Positions 1-7,440 are shown, counted from the stretch's first letter. The stretch: 47,203 nucleotides of DNA from Candidatus Avelusimicrobium facis (GCA_900762815.1 CAAFHX010000027.1:1-47203), one strand, 5' to 3'. Made by a program: numbers and translations. The notes: generated from the letters alone by a model not told the origin.

Positions 1-633
1 CGATTTGGCCGGTTATTTGATGTTGTCATTCCCGAATGTTTCTATCGGGGATCTCAGCCTCTTAAAAACACGACGAGATTCCCGATAACGACCTTCGGGA
101 ATGATGTAGCGAGAGAATATTCGCGCGGCTTTACGCTGATTGAACTCCTCGTCGTTGTCCTCATTATTGGCATTTTGGCGGCCATTGCGCTGCCGCAGTA
201 TCAAAATGCGGTTTTAAAAAGCCGCTTCATGCGCTTTATCCCTACGGCGCGCGCCCTGACGGAGGCACAGGAGCGCTACTATATGGCCAACGGGGAATAC
301 AGCTTTTCGCTAAAAAATTTGGACGTACAAATTCCGGCAGACTGCCACTATCATTCGGCGGGACGGCCCAATGAAGTGTTGTGCGGTACGGATTGGCTGC
401 TGGACAATGTTTCCGGCAATCAGAAAGCGCATGGAGTTATGGCCATATACTATTGCCCCGGACAAAACAGCAACGGAAGCACTTCCTGCCAGCGCTCCAC
501 GGAAGCGAGGATTGCTTTTGTTTATGAAAATTGTCCGGACAAAACTCCCTATCAAAATAAAAAAATTTCTTGTGCAGCCAACACCGCTGCCGGCCGTAAA
601 CTCTGCAAAAGTTTTTCAGGGCTTTTTGATTAA
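1..633 (+). CDS. Type IV pilin-like protein (start not found)
   Basis: The frame is open from the first base to TAA at 631-633, with no ATG, GTG or usable start before the pilin signature. The prepilin peptidase site is visible as SRG|FTLIELLVVV at about 121-153, with Glu at +5 of the mature protein, followed by the hydrophobic helix ending in ALPQYQ. The mature domain has at least nine cysteines (for example DCHYH, VLCGTDW, YYCPG, ENCPDK, KLCKS), suggesting disulfides in the head domain. In the pilin family this protein is cleaved at Gly|Phe, N-methylated and built into a pilus or pseudopilus at the inner membrane. The leader is unusually long and encoded by a palindromic repeat (25-104). 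The start may lie left of the window, or the gene may be frameshifted: ATG at 20 opens another frame that stops at 86-88. A TTG at 175 would remove the signal and is unlikely. Confidence 0.85.
   Translation, partial: RFGRLFDVVIPECFYRGSQPLKNTTRFPITTFGNDVAREYSRGFTLIELLVVVLIIGILAAIALPQYQNAVLKSRFMRFIPTARALTEAQERYYMANGEYSFSLKNLDVQIPADCHYHSAGRPNEVLCGTDWLLDNVSGNQKAHGVMAIYYCPGQNSNGSTSCQRSTEARIAFVYENCPDKTPYQNKKISCAANTAAGRKLCKSFSGLFD
25..104. repeat. Imperfect palindromic repeat in the pilin leader
   Basis: Left arm 27-55 and right arm 75-103 are near-perfect inverted copies. CATTCCCGAA (27-36) pairs with TTCGGGAATG (94-103), TATCGGG (43-49) with CCCGATA (81-87), and ATCTC (51-55) with GAGAT (75-79). 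The loop is 56-74. It resembles the dispersed CATTCCCG-type palindromes of many bacteria (REP/MITE-like). I find no second copy in the window, so its repeat status is inferred from its type. Confidence 0.6.
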
Positions 634-640
634 AATCCGC

Positions 641-669
641 TTGCGTTGGCGGCGGCTTTAAGTCATAAT
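641..669 (+). promoter_or_regulatory. Candidate sigma70-type promoter
   Basis: TTGCGT (641-646) and CATAAT (664-669) are 17 bp apart, just downstream of the pilin stop. A GGAGG ribosome site follows at 681-685, five bases before the ATG at 690. The -10 is a good match; the -35 matches only in TTG. Confidence 0.4.
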
Positions 670-689
670 ATAAGTATCTTGGAGGAATT

Positions 690-1730
690 ATGAACAAAGC
701 CGCTTTAGCTCTTTTTTGTGCCGGCGCTTTGCTGGCCGCCGCCTGCACCAAACCCGAGGACGAAAGTCCGTCTAAATTTCAACGTCAAGCCAATATAGAA
801 AAGTATGCCCGCAAGGCCCAAGACATCGGCCGCCTGACCCAGCTGCGCAAGGAGCCCCTGCCCGTGCAAACCGCAGCGGACCCCGCCCGTGTAACCAATA
901 CGCCCTATCCGTTGGACTTGGCCCCGTTGACGCAGAGTTTTGAGCGCAACCGCTTGACCTTGCGCAGACGCTTGCTGCAAACCTACGCCGAGCAAGTACG
1001 GCTGCAGGTAGAGGCTTTGTACCAGCAGTGGCAGACGCAAGCGGCCGAGCAAGCCCGCGCCGCCCAGTCTCCCGCCGATTTGGCCCAACGTTTAGAGGCG
1101 CTTTGGCCCCGGCAGCAAACACAGCTGCAGCAATTTACAAAAACCCAACGGGAGTTGAACCGCCTGCAGCCCGATGCCAGCGCCTTGGCGCGCGCACAGG
1201 AACGGTTGGCCCGCCGGGGCGAGGAGCTGATCTCTGGTGTGGCCTTGTACTACGGCGACGAGGCCGCGCGGCTGAGCCGCCCGGTGTTGGAGAAAAATTT
1301 GCAAGCCTACCTTTCCCTGCAGTCCCAAGCAACCACCGAGGCAGAGGTAGACGCCCGGTTGACCCAAAGTCTGATTGATACGGAAAAACAGCTGCGCCAA
1401 ATCGTGCAGCAGGCCGGCGACCCCTTGGGGCAGACCCCGCCGGAAGTTGTTTCGGGTTTACGTACGGATTTGATTTCCGCCCAGCAGCAGCTGGAAAAAT
1501 ACATAGAGCCTTTGTATGGCAAAGACGCCGTTTTGGCCGCGCGCAAGGTGTTCAACCGCTTTTTAGAAGAGTACCTGAAGTGCTGGCAGGAAAACGCCCG
1601 CTTGAGCCAAAAACGGCGCACGACGCAGTACCTTAACGAACAGTACAAACAAACCTTGGCCGCCTTGCAGCAGCAATGGAACGCCGCCTGGGATGCCACC
1701 GTCCCGCTGCCGCCGTCTCCCGCGACTTGA
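690..1730 (+). CDS. Predicted coiled-coil lipoprotein, unknown function
   Basis: 346 aa. The N-terminus has a signal peptide with a lipobox-like end (LLAAAC, Cys19), so the mature protein is probably lipid-anchored in the envelope. The rest is rich in Gln, Ala, Arg, Glu and Leu, with long heptad-like stretches (for example QQLEKYIEPLYGKDAVLAARK near the C-terminal third), predicting a mostly alpha-helical, coiled-coil protein. I recognise no catalytic motif or family. The start at 690 is supported by GGAGG at 681-685. It is followed, across a weak hairpin, by another helical envelope protein in the same direction, which may be a partner. G+C and codon use look like the surroundings. Confidence 0.8.
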   Translation: MNKAALALFCAGALLAAACTKPEDESPSKFQRQANIEKYARKAQDIGRLTQLRKEPLPVQTAADPARVTNTPYPLDLAPLTQSFERNRLTLRRRLLQTYAEQVRLQVEALYQQWQTQAAEQARAAQSPADLAQRLEALWPRQQTQLQQFTKTQRELNRLQPDASALARAQERLARRGEELISGVALYYGDEAARLSRPVLEKNLQAYLSLQSQATTEAEVDARLTQSLIDTEKQLRQIVQQAGDPLGQTPPEVVSGLRTDLISAQQQLEKYIEPLYGKDAVLAARKVFNRFLEEYLKCWQENARLSQKRRTTQYLNEQYKQTLAALQQQWNAAWDATVPLPPSPAT

Positions 1731-1736
1731 TTTTAT

Positions 1737-1758
1737 CCCCGCTGGCGGCGGGGCTTTT
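1737..1758 (+). terminator. Weak intrinsic terminator
   Basis: CCCCGC (1737-1742) and GCGGGG (1748-1753) form a short hairpin followed by CTTTT. The U-tract is short and overlaps the next promoter, so termination may be partial. Confidence 0.4.
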
Positions 1759-1766
1759 GCTAAAAT
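1758..1766 (+). promoter_or_regulatory. Extended -10 promoter, leaderless start
   Basis: TGC followed by TAAAAT (1761-1766) ends six bases before the ATG at 1773. There is no Shine-Dalgarno. A transcript starting 6-7 nt after the -10 would begin at or next to the start codon. Confidence 0.55.
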
Positions 1767-1772
1767 ATACAT

Positions 1773-3590
1773 ATGAACAGAAACTTTTTTTATTTTGCGC
1801 TTTTTATCATTATGCTGTTGGTGCTGGGGCTGATGTTCTTGGGAGATTCCGACCCGGTCGGCGAAGAAACAGCCGCTGTTTGGCCCGCCGATTCCTCCGC
1901 TTCCGCCCCGGCGGGGCCCGCCTTGCCCCCGGAGAGGGAGCAAACTCCGTCTTATGATTTTACGTCTTTGATAGACGCGCCCGATGTATCCGTGCCGCCT
2001 GCCAAGCAGGTGCTGGCCCGGACGAACCGTTCCGCAGCGGTTTCCTATGCAGCGGCCCCGCAGGCCATGCGCTATGCTCCGGCGGCCCGGCCCGGGAACG
2101 GGCTTTCTGCGTCTGCCGGGCGCAAAACGGTTTTTCCGCAGGCGCGCCCCGGGGGAGCCGCCGCGCCGGCTCCTGCCACGGGACCGGGGCGGACCTATTC
2201 CCCGCGTTATACGCCCGGTATGGCCGGGGAGGCGCAGGGGGGATATCGCCCGGCGGCACAAGCTCCCGGAGCCGAAGAGGCCGCCCAGGCCCGCCAAACC
2301 ATTTGGAACACGTCTGCGCCCGCTTTGACGTACCGCCAGCAAAAGGAAATGAACCGCAAAATTGATGCATTTTCCTCGGGTATTCAGCGTGCGATTGTAC
2401 AGGCCATGGCGCCCCGGAGCAAACGCAGCCAGAACATTGCCAAATATTTGGGCCGCTCCCAAGGGGAAGCGGCGCAAATGGAGGAGGACGTGCAATCCAC
2501 CCAAGAGGGCCAGGTCAGCGGAAACGGCCAAAATCTGGCCGCGCAAATTGCCGCTCAGGCCCAAGGCGTAGTCAGCGACGTGCGCAGTAACTACGGCGAT
2601 AAAGCCGCCTCCCGTGCGGGCAAAATTATGGATAATTTCCAACGGGAAATGACCCAGGCTATGCAAGCCTCCGGCGACCCGCAAGAGAAACAAATTCGCG
2701 CCAGTGCGATTAATACCAAATACGCCAACCAGCTCCAGCAGCTCAACCAAAATGAATCCTTAAACAAAATGGAAATGCAGCTGCGCGCCGACAATGAAAA
2801 GCAGCTGGCCGCCTTGGAGCGGCAGTTCGGTCCGGCCGCTGCCGGCGCCGCGCGCGAAAAAATGGAGAACGATTTGCAGCAGCGCATGAAGGTCTACCGC
2901 ACCCCGCAGGCGGAGGAAGAAATGACCCGCCAGCTGTTGGCTTTAGATGAGCAAAGACGCAAAGATTTGGAAGAGGCCGTGCGCAAAAATGTGCAGGACA
3001 ATCCCTTTGCCGCCGGGCAGTTGACCGAGGTGCAAAACGCCCAAGCCAAACAGCAAATTTTGCAAGAGGCCCAGGCCATTAAAGAGGGCCGCCAACAAGC
3101 GCGCTATACGGTCTATTCGCAGAATAAGCTGGACCAAACCCGCCAAACCTGGCAGAAAGAGGGGGAGAAAATCGTCCAAGGCTTTGAACAGCTGGGGCCG
3201 GAATACGCCGCCGAGGCCAAGGAGCTGGTGGATCATTTAAACAAAAAGCGCACGGAGATGCGTCCGGTAGGGGAGAACATCAACACCAGCGAGTTAAACA
3301 GCGCCGATATGAAATTGACCGAGGAGACCAACCAAAAGCTGCAAGCGTTGCGCGTGCGCGGCGTGGCCGAGGCATACAACAAGAGTAACGACGAGCGCTT
3401 GAAACAAATTACGGAGCAAATGGGCGGCGTAGATGAACAAACCAAACAGGCCTGGAGTAAAAAGGCCCGGAGCGTGATGGAGAAGTACAACCGGCAACGG
3501 GCGCAGGCTTTCGGCCAGAAGGATTACGAGGCCACCTTAAAACGCTTAGAGCAGCAGGAGCAAAAAGAGTTGGCCGCCCTCCGCATATGA
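1773..3590 (+). CDS. Membrane-anchored coiled-coil protein, unknown
   Basis: 605 aa. Residues about 5-24 form one hydrophobic segment (FFYFALFIIMLLVLGLMFLG) with no clear cleavage site, so a single N-terminal membrane anchor is likely. Residues about 25-185 are low-complexity and rich in Pro, Ala and Gly, probably a disordered spacer. From about 190 to the end the sequence is rich in Gln, Lys, Glu and Ala with long coiled-coil-like helices and no Cys. I recognise no family. The architecture (anchor, disordered linker, long helical rod) would suit an envelope-spanning or scaffold protein, but this is inference. It lies after the lipoprotein at 690 and is closed by a bidirectional terminator at 3626-3651. 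The promoter sits directly against the ATG. Confidence 0.8.
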   Translation: MNRNFFYFALFIIMLLVLGLMFLGDSDPVGEETAAVWPADSSASAPAGPALPPEREQTPSYDFTSLIDAPDVSVPPAKQVLARTNRSAAVSYAAAPQAMRYAPAARPGNGLSASAGRKTVFPQARPGGAAAPAPATGPGRTYSPRYTPGMAGEAQGGYRPAAQAPGAEEAAQARQTIWNTSAPALTYRQQKEMNRKIDAFSSGIQRAIVQAMAPRSKRSQNIAKYLGRSQGEAAQMEEDVQSTQEGQVSGNGQNLAAQIAAQAQGVVSDVRSNYGDKAASRAGKIMDNFQREMTQAMQASGDPQEKQIRASAINTKYANQLQQLNQNESLNKMEMQLRADNEKQLAALERQFGPAAAGAAREKMENDLQQRMKVYRTPQAEEEMTRQLLALDEQRRKDLEEAVRKNVQDNPFAAGQLTEVQNAQAKQQILQEAQAIKEGRQQARYTVYSQNKLDQTRQTWQKEGEKIVQGFEQLGPEYAAEAKELVDHLNKKRTEMRPVGENINTSELNSADMKLTEETNQKLQALRVRGVAEAYNKSNDERLKQITEQMGGVDEQTKQAWSKKARSVMEKYNRQRAQAFGQKDYEATLKRLEQQEQKELAALRI

Positions 3591-3625
3591 TGTACTATGT
3601 GGCGGTTGCGAAAATTTTATGACCC

Positions 3626-3651
3626 AAAACCCCGCCACAACGCGGGGTTTT
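3626..3651. terminator. Bidirectional intrinsic terminator
   Basis: AAAACCCCGC (3626-3635) and GCGGGGTTTT (3642-3651) form a 10-bp perfect stem with a 6-nt loop, with T-runs on both strands. It separates the convergent gene ends at 3590 (plus) and 3663 (minus). Confidence 0.85.
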
Positions 3652-3662
3652 GAGTTGGATTT

Positions 3663-5717
3663 TTATTCCTTGCGGGTATCGGTCAGGGTGGTTTGCGGGA
3701 AATAATGCTTTAAAATTTCCGGGTACTCCTGCCCGGCTTCCGCCCGCCCGGCAGAGCCCGTCTGGCAAAAGCCTACGCCGTGCCCCCAGCCTCCGCCGTA
3801 AAAGACAAAGCTTTTAAGTTGGCGGTTTTCATAGTTGGGCACCACGATAAAATAACTGCTGCGCAGCATCCCCGGGCAGAGGTTGTTACGGATGACATTT
3901 TCTTTGCTTAGCAGCACGCGCCCCTTGCTGCCTTTGACCAAGACTTGGCTGACATAGCCCGAGCGGCCGCGTTTTTGCGGGATAATCGCCACAATAGAGC
4001 CGATGTCTTTCTTTTGGCGTTTGATGATTTGGCGCAATTCCCGCTCGTCCACCACGCGCGCCCAGCGGTAGGCGGCGCGGCTGACATTTTTATCGTAGCG
4101 GCTGTAGGCATCGTGCGGGTGTTGCAAAAGGTCCTTAAAATGATAAGGCTGCAAGGTACTAAAATCAAAATCTTTGTAATCTGACACCGGGTTTAAGTAC
4201 GGCGTGGCGAACCAGCCTGCTTCTTTGGCGCTTTGTGTAAAACCGCCGCAATTGGCCGAAAAGACCCCTTCTATGGGTTTTTCCCGGTACAGCAATACCT
4301 GGCCCATGGTGGACTCCACCGCTGCATTGCCGCTTTCGCTTTCCGCGCCGACCCCGCCGTATACCTGGCAATTTTGGCTATCGCACAAGTCATAGCCGTA
4401 GACCTTGTGCTTGCCCAGGTGCTTGAGTGCATACGTGCGCGCCAACACGGCCTGCGCGCGCAGCGCATTCATCGGAAATTGCGACGGCATCTCCGAGGAC
4501 ATCACGCCCATGAGGTATTCCTCAATATTGACCAAATTAACCGGCAGCAGGGTATTGTGCTTTTTGTCGTGTACGATTTCCAGCCGGCCGCGGTACTCCT
4601 TATCATCCACGCTGGCCCAGGTCATGCCGGCCCCGCTCATAATTTTATTAATCAAAATCGTGGCGCCGTCTTGGGCCGAGGCGGATTTGGGGGTAATGAT
4701 GACCGCGCCCGTAAACGGGTAGCGTTTGCCCTTGGGGGAAATCAGCGCCGCGTGGCCGTTTTTTAATTCGGCGCGCCAGGTTTCTTCCCCGCCGCCCAAC
4801 AGCAAGGTTTTCTCCGTGGATTTGAGCGTTACTTTAAAAGGGTGCGAGGGGGTAAAAATCAAGCTGCTGCGCGGAGACGGCCGCCCGCCGGCGGTGGTGC
4901 CCAGCGCCACGCGGAGCTGCTGCAGCGGCCCGTCTAAGGAAATAACAGGTTTGACCAGGGTGTGGGTATGGCGTTCCTTGCGGTTTTCCAACTCTTTTTC
5001 TTTTTTGGTCAATTTCGGGCGCAGGCGGTTTAAGGCCGCTTGGTAGAGTGTATTTTTGGGGCTGGCGGTGCGCAGGACGCGGTATTGGCGGAAGGCCTCG
5101 TTGTATTTTTTTGCCTTTTCCAGCGCGGCGGCGTAGTGGATGCGGGCCTCGGTAAACTGGTGGTCGTATTCCACGGCGGCGCCAAAGGCTTGCGCGGCGG
5201 AAGGCCAGTTTTTTTCTTCCTCGTAAATTTGCCCCAGCAAATAGTTAGACAGCGACGTATGGCTCCGCCCGGCGGCGGCGCGGATTAAATTTTGTTTGGC
5301 CAGCTCCCTCTCTCCCATGCCCCGTTGTGTCCGGGCCAAATTGATGAGCAAAAGCTCGCTGCGTTCCCCGCCGCCTTCCAGCAATGAAAACAGTTTCTCC
5401 GCATTTTCAAATTGGCCGTCGGCCAAATAAGCCTCAGCCAAAAATTCGGCCACGGTGTCGTCTTGTTTATATTGGCTGTAGGCCGCGCTCATAATGTCCA
5501 CGGCCTGTTTGGGGTTTCCCTGTTCCAAGGCAATAAACGCCGCATTTAAAAAAGCGTCTTTGTTTCCTTCTTTCTTAGACAAGGCAATGTATTTTTGCAA
5601 GGCTTCTTGCGGTTGTCCCGAAAAATACAAATCAGCCGCTTCGGCCAAAGAAGCCGCCTGCGCGGCCAGGCCCAACGGCCAGCAGCATAAGAAAAGGGGG
5701 AGAATGAATTTCATCAT
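3663..5717 (-). CDS. TPR-SpoIID/LytB domain protein
   Basis: 684 aa from ATG at 5717; a second ATG follows immediately at 5714. A signal peptide (MMKFILPLFLCCWPLGLAAQA) is followed by TPR-like helical repeats to about residue 240 (for example DAFLNAAFIALEQGNPKQAV), then a SpoIID/LytB-type domain. The latter is shown by NIEEYLMGVMSSEMP, ALRAQAVLARTYAL, YDLCDSQNCQVYGG, FSANCGGFTQSA and the C-terminal GGGWGHGVGFCQTGS. In Bacillus SpoIID is a lytic transglycosylase acting on peptidoglycan denuded of stem peptides; LytB-type homologues enhance amidases. Here a periplasmic peptidoglycan role is inferred. TPRs could bring a partner. The organism shows no sporulation genes in this window. It is divergent from lipA, sharing a symmetrical -10 region. 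Confidence 0.88.
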   Translation of the reverse strand: MMKFILPLFLCCWPLGLAAQAASLAEAADLYFSGQPQEALQKYIALSKKEGNKDAFLNAAFIALEQGNPKQAVDIMSAAYSQYKQDDTVAEFLAEAYLADGQFENAEKLFSLLEGGGERSELLLINLARTQRGMGERELAKQNLIRAAAGRSHTSLSNYLLGQIYEEEKNWPSAAQAFGAAVEYDHQFTEARIHYAAALEKAKKYNEAFRQYRVLRTASPKNTLYQAALNRLRPKLTKKEKELENRKERHTHTLVKPVISLDGPLQQLRVALGTTAGGRPSPRSSLIFTPSHPFKVTLKSTEKTLLLGGGEETWRAELKNGHAALISPKGKRYPFTGAVIITPKSASAQDGATILINKIMSGAGMTWASVDDKEYRGRLEIVHDKKHNTLLPVNLVNIEEYLMGVMSSEMPSQFPMNALRAQAVLARTYALKHLGKHKVYGYDLCDSQNCQVYGGVGAESESGNAAVESTMGQVLLYREKPIEGVFSANCGGFTQSAKEAGWFATPYLNPVSDYKDFDFSTLQPYHFKDLLQHPHDAYSRYDKNVSRAAYRWARVVDERELRQIIKRQKKDIGSIVAIIPQKRGRSGYVSQVLVKGSKGRVLLSKENVIRNNLCPGMLRSSYFIVVPNYENRQLKSFVFYGGGWGHGVGFCQTGSAGRAEAGQEYPEILKHYFPQTTLTDTRKE

Positions 5718-5723
5718 ATTTAC

Positions 5724-5733
5724 TATAATTATA
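5724..5733. promoter_or_regulatory. Symmetric overlapping -10 boxes, divergent promoters
   Basis: The palindrome TATAATTATA reads as TATAAT on the plus strand (5724-5729, lipA ATG at 5739) and on the minus strand (5733-5728, SpoIID-protein ATG at 5717). Only 21 bases separate the two start codons. The two -10 boxes share bases, so the promoters should exclude each other. Confidence 0.55.
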
Positions 5734-5738
5734 TCAAT

Positions 5739-6638
5739 ATGACGGCACAAATACCCACTTGGTTAAAAGAAATGGTCGGGCGCAACAAGGCCGCCCTGCG
5801 CACGCACGCGGCCCAAAAAGCGCAACACGGGCTGGACGTATCGGCCCTGCATACGGTGTGTGTAGAGGCCCAATGCCCCAACCGCGGCGAATGTTTAAAC
5901 TGCGGCGATGCCACCTTTATGATTTTAGGCGGCATTTGTACGCGCGGGTGCAAGTTCTGCGCGGTAACCAAACAGACCCCTTTGCCGCCGGATGAAAGCG
6001 AGGCGCAGAAGATTGCGCAGACCGTCTGTGAATGGGGTATACGCTATGTGGTGCTGACTTCGCCCACGCGCGACGATTTGCCCGACGGCGGGGCGGGGCA
6101 TTTTGCCCGTGTGATGAAGCAAATTACAGCGCAAAACCCCGGGGTGCTGTGCGAGCCTTTGGTGCCGGATTTTCGCGGGCGTACCCAAGATTTGGAAGTG
6201 GTTCTTTCGGCCCATCCGGCCGTGTTGGCGCACAATATTGAGACGGTCCCGCAGCTTTACAGCGGGGTACGCATCGGTGCGGATTATCACCGCTCCCTAG
6301 ACTTGTTGGCCCACAGCAAAAAGGTAGCCCCGACGGTATTGACCAAATCGGGCCTGATGTTGGGGCTGGGGGAAACCCCGGCGCAGGTCAAGCAAACCTT
6401 ACAAGATTTGCGCAATGTGGGGGTGGATTTAGTAACCATCGGGCAATATTTGGCCCCGTCGCGGAGGCACCATGAGGTGCTGCGCTACGCCGAGCCGGCG
6501 GAATATGAGCGGTGGACGCAAACCGCGGCGGAGCTGGGCTTTTTGGCCTCCGCCTGCGGGCCGCTGGTGCGCAGCAGTTACCGGGCGGGGGCGCTGTACC
6601 GCCAAGCGGTTTTACAGCGGAAATTGGCCGCAAAATAG
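5739..6638 (+). CDS. lipA: Lipoyl synthase
   Basis: 299 aa, the usual LipA length. It is a radical SAM enzyme that inserts two sulfurs into protein-bound octanoyl chains to make lipoyl groups on 2-oxoacid dehydrogenases or GcvH. The auxiliary cluster ligands C41-x4-C46-x5-C52 and the radical SAM motif C67-x3-C71-x2-C74 (CTRGCKFC) are visible, as is the C-terminal RSSY motif at about 278-281, whose serine binds the auxiliary cluster. The start at 5739 lies 9 nt after TATAAT with no clear ribosome site. No lipB or lipoate-protein ligase is next to it in the window. A second gene follows after 13 bp but has its own promoter. Confidence 0.97.
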   Translation: MTAQIPTWLKEMVGRNKAALRTHAAQKAQHGLDVSALHTVCVEAQCPNRGECLNCGDATFMILGGICTRGCKFCAVTKQTPLPPDESEAQKIAQTVCEWGIRYVVLTSPTRDDLPDGGAGHFARVMKQITAQNPGVLCEPLVPDFRGRTQDLEVVLSAHPAVLAHNIETVPQLYSGVRIGADYHRSLDLLAHSKKVAPTVLTKSGLMLGLGETPAQVKQTLQDLRNVGVDLVTIGQYLAPSRRHHEVLRYAEPAEYERWTQTAAELGFLASACGPLVRSSYRAGALYRQAVLQRKLAAK

Positions 6639-6639
6639 G

Positions 6640-6645
6640 TATAAT
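6640..6645 (+). promoter_or_regulatory. -10 box for leaderless lipoprotein gene
   Basis: TATAAT (6640-6645) lies two bases after the lipA stop codon and six bases before the ATG at 6652. There is no ribosome site, which predicts a leaderless transcript. Confidence 0.5.
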
Positions 6646-6651
6646 AAAAAG

Positions 6652-7038
6652 ATGAGAGTATGGATTACGTTGGGATTTGCCGTTTTTTTAAGCGCCTGTG
6701 CCGGAGCGCCGCCTGCGTGGTGGAACCCGTCGGGTGCGTATGGAGATGCGGCGCTTTCGGCCCCGCAACCGGCTGCGGTGCGGACGTCGTTGTCGCAGCA
6801 GGTCAGCGCAGAGGAAGAGGAACCCCTCCCCTTAGAACAGAGCATAGAGCCGGCGCAGGACAGCTATGAGGAACTCAATTTAAATCCGCTCTCCGGGGAA
6901 GAGACCCCCGTCGCTGCGCCCGCCGATCTGGCGGAGCAAACACCCGCGCCGGCGCAAGAAGAGAAACCTACCGCCCCGGCGGAAACAGAACACTTGCCCG
7001 CCGACGGCTCCTTGCCTTTCCCCACCGTGCTGGAATAA
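6652..7038 (+). CDS. Small acidic lipoprotein, unknown function
   Basis: 128 aa. The signal peptide ends in LSAC (lipobox, Cys16: MRVWITLGFAVFLSAC), so it is predicted to be lipid-anchored. The mature part is a low-complexity chain rich in Glu, Pro and Ala (EEEEPLPLEQSIEPAQ, PADLAEQTPAPAQEE) with no folded-domain motif visible; it is probably disordered. The start at ATG 6652 is preferred over upstream in-frame codons inside lipA because the signal peptide begins there and a TATAAT sits six bases before it. It is terminated by the strong hairpin at 7070-7096. I do not recognise a family. Confidence 0.75.
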   Translation: MRVWITLGFAVFLSACAGAPPAWWNPSGAYGDAALSAPQPAAVRTSLSQQVSAEEEEPLPLEQSIEPAQDSYEELNLNPLSGEETPVAAPADLAEQTPAPAQEEKPTAPAETEHLPADGSLPFPTVLE

Positions 7039-7069
7039 CGGAACGGGACTTTGAACGGACCCAAAAGAG

Positions 7070-7096
7070 GACCCCCTGATATCCAATCAGGGGGTC
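7070..7096. terminator. Strong bidirectional hairpin terminator
   Basis: GACCCCCTGAT (7070-7080) and ATCAGGGGGTC (7086-7096) form an 11-bp perfect stem with a 5-nt loop. On the minus strand it is followed by CTCTTTTGG, so it can end the candidate RNA gene at 7129-7406. On the plus strand it follows the lipoprotein gene, with a weaker ATTT tail. Confidence 0.7.
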
Positions 7097-7128
7097 ATTT
7101 CGTGTCATTCATTCACTTTTCCTCTTTA

Positions 7129-7406
7129 AGTCAGGCCTAGACGGCTTACTTACGGGCCCTTGGGATAACCCGCGCACACGCACCGGCCGAACCATATACA
7201 TCAACCGCCACGCAGCGCCTACGCACCTGCCTTGCCGTCTTCCGCTCCCTGCAGCGCATCCCGCGCTCCGCTTCGCTACACTCCAACGACAACGCCTTGC
7301 TTACGCTTTCTTCCCGCTGCAGCGGCTCACACATCCGCACGTTGCAACGGCCCTGCCACAGCTTTCGGTTACCCAACGCCCCCGCATCTACGCCTGGGAC
7401 TGTCCT
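7129..7406 (-). ncRNA. Candidate structured non-coding RNA, family unknown
   Basis: This fills most of the 488-bp gap 7039-7526. A near-consensus promoter (7413-7440) would start a minus-strand transcript at about 7406, and a strong hairpin (7070-7096) would end it. The predicted ends pair: the 5' strand 7396-7387 (CAGGCGTAGA) matches the 3' strand 7141-7132 (TCTAGGCCTG) at nine of ten positions. Inside, CTGCAGCG (7322-7315) pairs perfectly with CGCTGCAG (7256-7249), and CGGG/CCCG and CGTTGCAACG hairpins are present. Short open frames on either strand lack starts and domains. The layout resembles housekeeping RNAs such as RNase P RNA, tmRNA, large SRP RNA or 6S RNA. However, I do not see the RNase P GAGGAAAGUC box, the tmRNA T-arm with CCA end, or the SRP GGAAG..AGCA loop. 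Confidence 0.5.
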
Positions 7407-7412
7407 ACAGAT

Positions 7413-7440
7413 AGTATAAGGGCCTTTGGCAAATTGTCAA
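7413..7440 (-). promoter_or_regulatory. Strong sigma70-type promoter for the RNA gene
   Basis: On the minus strand TTGACA (7440-7435) is a perfect -35, followed after 16 bp by TATACT (7418-7413). It is one of the two best matches to consensus that I found and points at no protein gene. Confidence 0.7.

Noticed and set aside
175..633. Pilin start at TTG 175
   Set aside because: It would cut off the prepilin peptidase site and most of the hydrophobic helix seen in the same frame upstream.
1563..2750. 395-codon minus-strand frame opposite the 605-aa gene
   Set aside because: It is a shadow in a G+C-rich gene: Arg/Gly-rich, no family pattern, and the plus frame has a membrane anchor, coiled coil and promoter.
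7120..7410. RNase P RNA, tmRNA or SRP RNA identity for the candidate RNA
   Set aside because: The GAGGAAAGUC box, the T-arm with CCA end, and the SRP apical loop are not found on either strand, so I leave it unclassified.
7146..7414. Open frames on both strands in the 7.1-7.4 kb gap (about 76 and 60 codons)
   Set aside because: They start with TTG without ribosome sites, have no domain or signal pattern, and coincide with paired segments of the candidate RNA.
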